Source: Chloroflexota bacterium (GTDB lineage Bacteria > Chloroflexota > Anaerolineae > UBA7937). From it: 5,168 nucleotides of DNA. The position numbers and the translations under genes are program-made. The notes beneath the pieces were generated by a model that ran no database searches, was not told the DNA's origin, and saw only the letters and a list, made by a program, of their open reading frames with translations. Location of the stretch: the NCBI GenBank assembly GCA_003453555.1, contig DMLA01000120.1, positions 1-5,168 of the forward strand. Direction: 5' to 3'. Position 1 is the stretch's first letter. The number at the start of each line of letters is the position of its first letter. Of the stretch, positions 4,207 to 5,168 are shown piece by piece.

Positions 4207-5168
4207 TTAGAGGTTGCGAGCTATCCTTCGCCCCAACTGGCGACAACTCTCTAGGTCCTCGGCCGTGGGGACAAGGATGGTCCTCACTCCAGGCTCCGGG
4301 ACCTTGAACCTCAAGTTCCTCAGGCGCTCCTCGATGAGGCCCACTGCCTCCCCGCTCCAGCCGTAAGAGCCGAAGGCCGCTCCGACCTTGCCCTTGACTT
4401 TGATGGTGGTCAGGCTGGAAAGGAGGTCCCAGATGGGCTTTATGGCGTCCCCGACGAAGGTGGGAGAACCGACGATGAGGGCATCCGCCTCTTCGATCTC
4501 CTCCAAGACCTCGGCCGGCACGACCTCCTCCAGATTGAGAAGCGCGACCTCTACCTCTTCCTCCTCCACCCCTCTAGCGATCTCCTGGGCCATCCTGGCG
4601 GTGTTGCCATAGGCGCTGGCGTAGAAGATGAGAGCCCTCTTTTTGACCTTGGGCTGGGGACTGCTCCACTCTCGATATAGGTCGATGTACCTTTGGGGAT
4701 CGGTGCGCAGGATGGGGCCGTGGGAGGGGGCGATGAGGTCGATCTTCAGGCTCTCGAGTTTCTCTATCGCCTTGAAAGCGTAGTCTTTGTAAGGTCGCAT
4801 GATGGTGTTGAAATAGTAGTGGAAGTAGTAACTGAAATCGCTTACCAGATCGTCGAAGAGGCGCTCATCGGAGAAATGGCAACCCAAGAAATCGCAAGGG
4901 AAAAGCACTCTCTCCTCAACCAGATAAGTAAGCATGGTATCCGGCCAGTGTACGAAGGGGGCGGTGATGAAGCGCAGGGTCTTCCCCCCTAGGTCGAGGG
5001 TATCCCCGTCTTGCATCCTGAGTAGATCGATCTCGCGGTTGAGGAGATTCTTGACAAAGTGCTCTCCGCTCTTGGAGACGACGACCTTGGCATTTGGAGC
5101 CTTAGCCAAAAGATTCTCCAGCGCCCCGGAATGATCGGGCTCCAGGTGGTTGAGGACGATATAGGCGA
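4207..5168 (-). CDS. Flavodiiron protein (A-type flavoprotein, FprA/ROO-like), N-terminus beyond window
   Basis: The frame runs open to the right edge and gives 319 residues; about 72 N-terminal residues are missing by comparison with Desulfovibrio ROO. The metallo-beta-lactamase domain holds a complete diiron site: NHLEPDHSG (visible residues 6-14: H7, E9, D11, H12), H73 in APFVHWPDT, D92 in FPCDFLGCH, H149 in APSHGP. A flavodoxin domain follows from about 176, with the FMN loops ASAYGNTARMA (183-193), GSPTFVGDAIKP (233-244) and GSYGWSGEA (266-274). The protein ends right after it, so this is a two-domain class A enzyme without a fused rubredoxin. It reduces O2 to water or NO to N2O in the cytoplasm, with electrons normally from rubredoxin; the short rubredoxin-like gene downstream is a candidate donor. 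A TTG at 5109 is internal and not the start. O2 versus NO preference cannot be decided here. Confidence 0.96.
   Translation of the reverse strand, partial: AYIVLNHLEPDHSGALENLLAKAPNAKVVVSKSGEHFVKNLLNREIDLLRMQDGDTLDLGGKTLRFITAPFVHWPDTMLTYLVEERVLFPCDFLGCHFSDERLFDDLVSDFSYYFHYYFNTIMRPYKDYAFKAIEKLESLKIDLIAPSHGPILRTDPQRYIDLYREWSSPQPKVKKRALIFYASAYGNTARMAQEIARGVEEEEVEVALLNLEEVVPAEVLEEIEEADALIVGSPTFVGDAIKPIWDLLSSLTTIKVKGKVGAAFGSYGWSGEAVGLIEERLRNLRFKVPEPGVRTILVPTAEDLESCRQLGRRIARNL

Noticed and set aside
5107..5109. TTG as a start codon for the flavodiiron protein
   Set aside because: The frame continues upstream with the canonical NHLEPDHSG ligand motif, so the TTG is an internal leucine and the gene runs off the window.

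Overview
The window is a compact bacterial segment in which every supported gene lies on the minus strand. Read in the direction of transcription (high to low coordinates) the order is: flavodiiron protein (N-terminus off the right edge), DinB/ClbS-type four-helix protein, a 268-nt gap, a short rubredoxin-like protein, a tandem ferritin-like diiron protein, a hairpin terminator, a near-consensus sigma-70-type promoter, a 2[4Fe-4S] ferredoxin, an uncharacterised DUF1786 (ASKHA-like) protein, and an aldehyde:ferredoxin oxidoreductase (C-terminus off the left edge). No RNA gene, CRISPR array or mobile element was seen.

The gene content points to a strict or near-strict anaerobe with ferredoxin-based metabolism. 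The organism is bacterial rather than archaeal, because the ferredoxin gene has a TTTACA / 17-nt / TATAAT promoter with a TG extension and a strong Shine-Dalgarno sequence. The phylum cannot be fixed from the sequence; deep-branching anaerobic lineages such as Chloroflexota or Bacillota-like groups are only a guess.

Right part (about 2240-5168): an oxygen and peroxide defence module. The flavodiiron protein reduces O2 (or NO) and usually takes electrons from a rubredoxin. A short rubredoxin domain of the rubrerythrin type is encoded 3 nt ahead of a protein with two complete diiron ferritin-like domains. Together these two genes look like a rubrerythrin split into separate polypeptides, with the rubredoxin first and the diiron part duplicated. 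The DinB-family gene follows the flavodiiron gene with 1 nt between them.

Left part (1-2170): a redox operon starting from the promoter at 2141-2169: ferredoxin, DUF1786, AOR. The ferredoxin is a plausible electron partner of the tungsten-dependent aldehyde oxidoreductase. The DUF1786 protein has actin/Hsp70/sugar-kinase-like nucleotide-binding motifs and no known function; its place between the two is the main lead here. A 115-nt spacer with two inverted repeats separates ferredoxin from DUF1786 and could set the relative expression of the genes.
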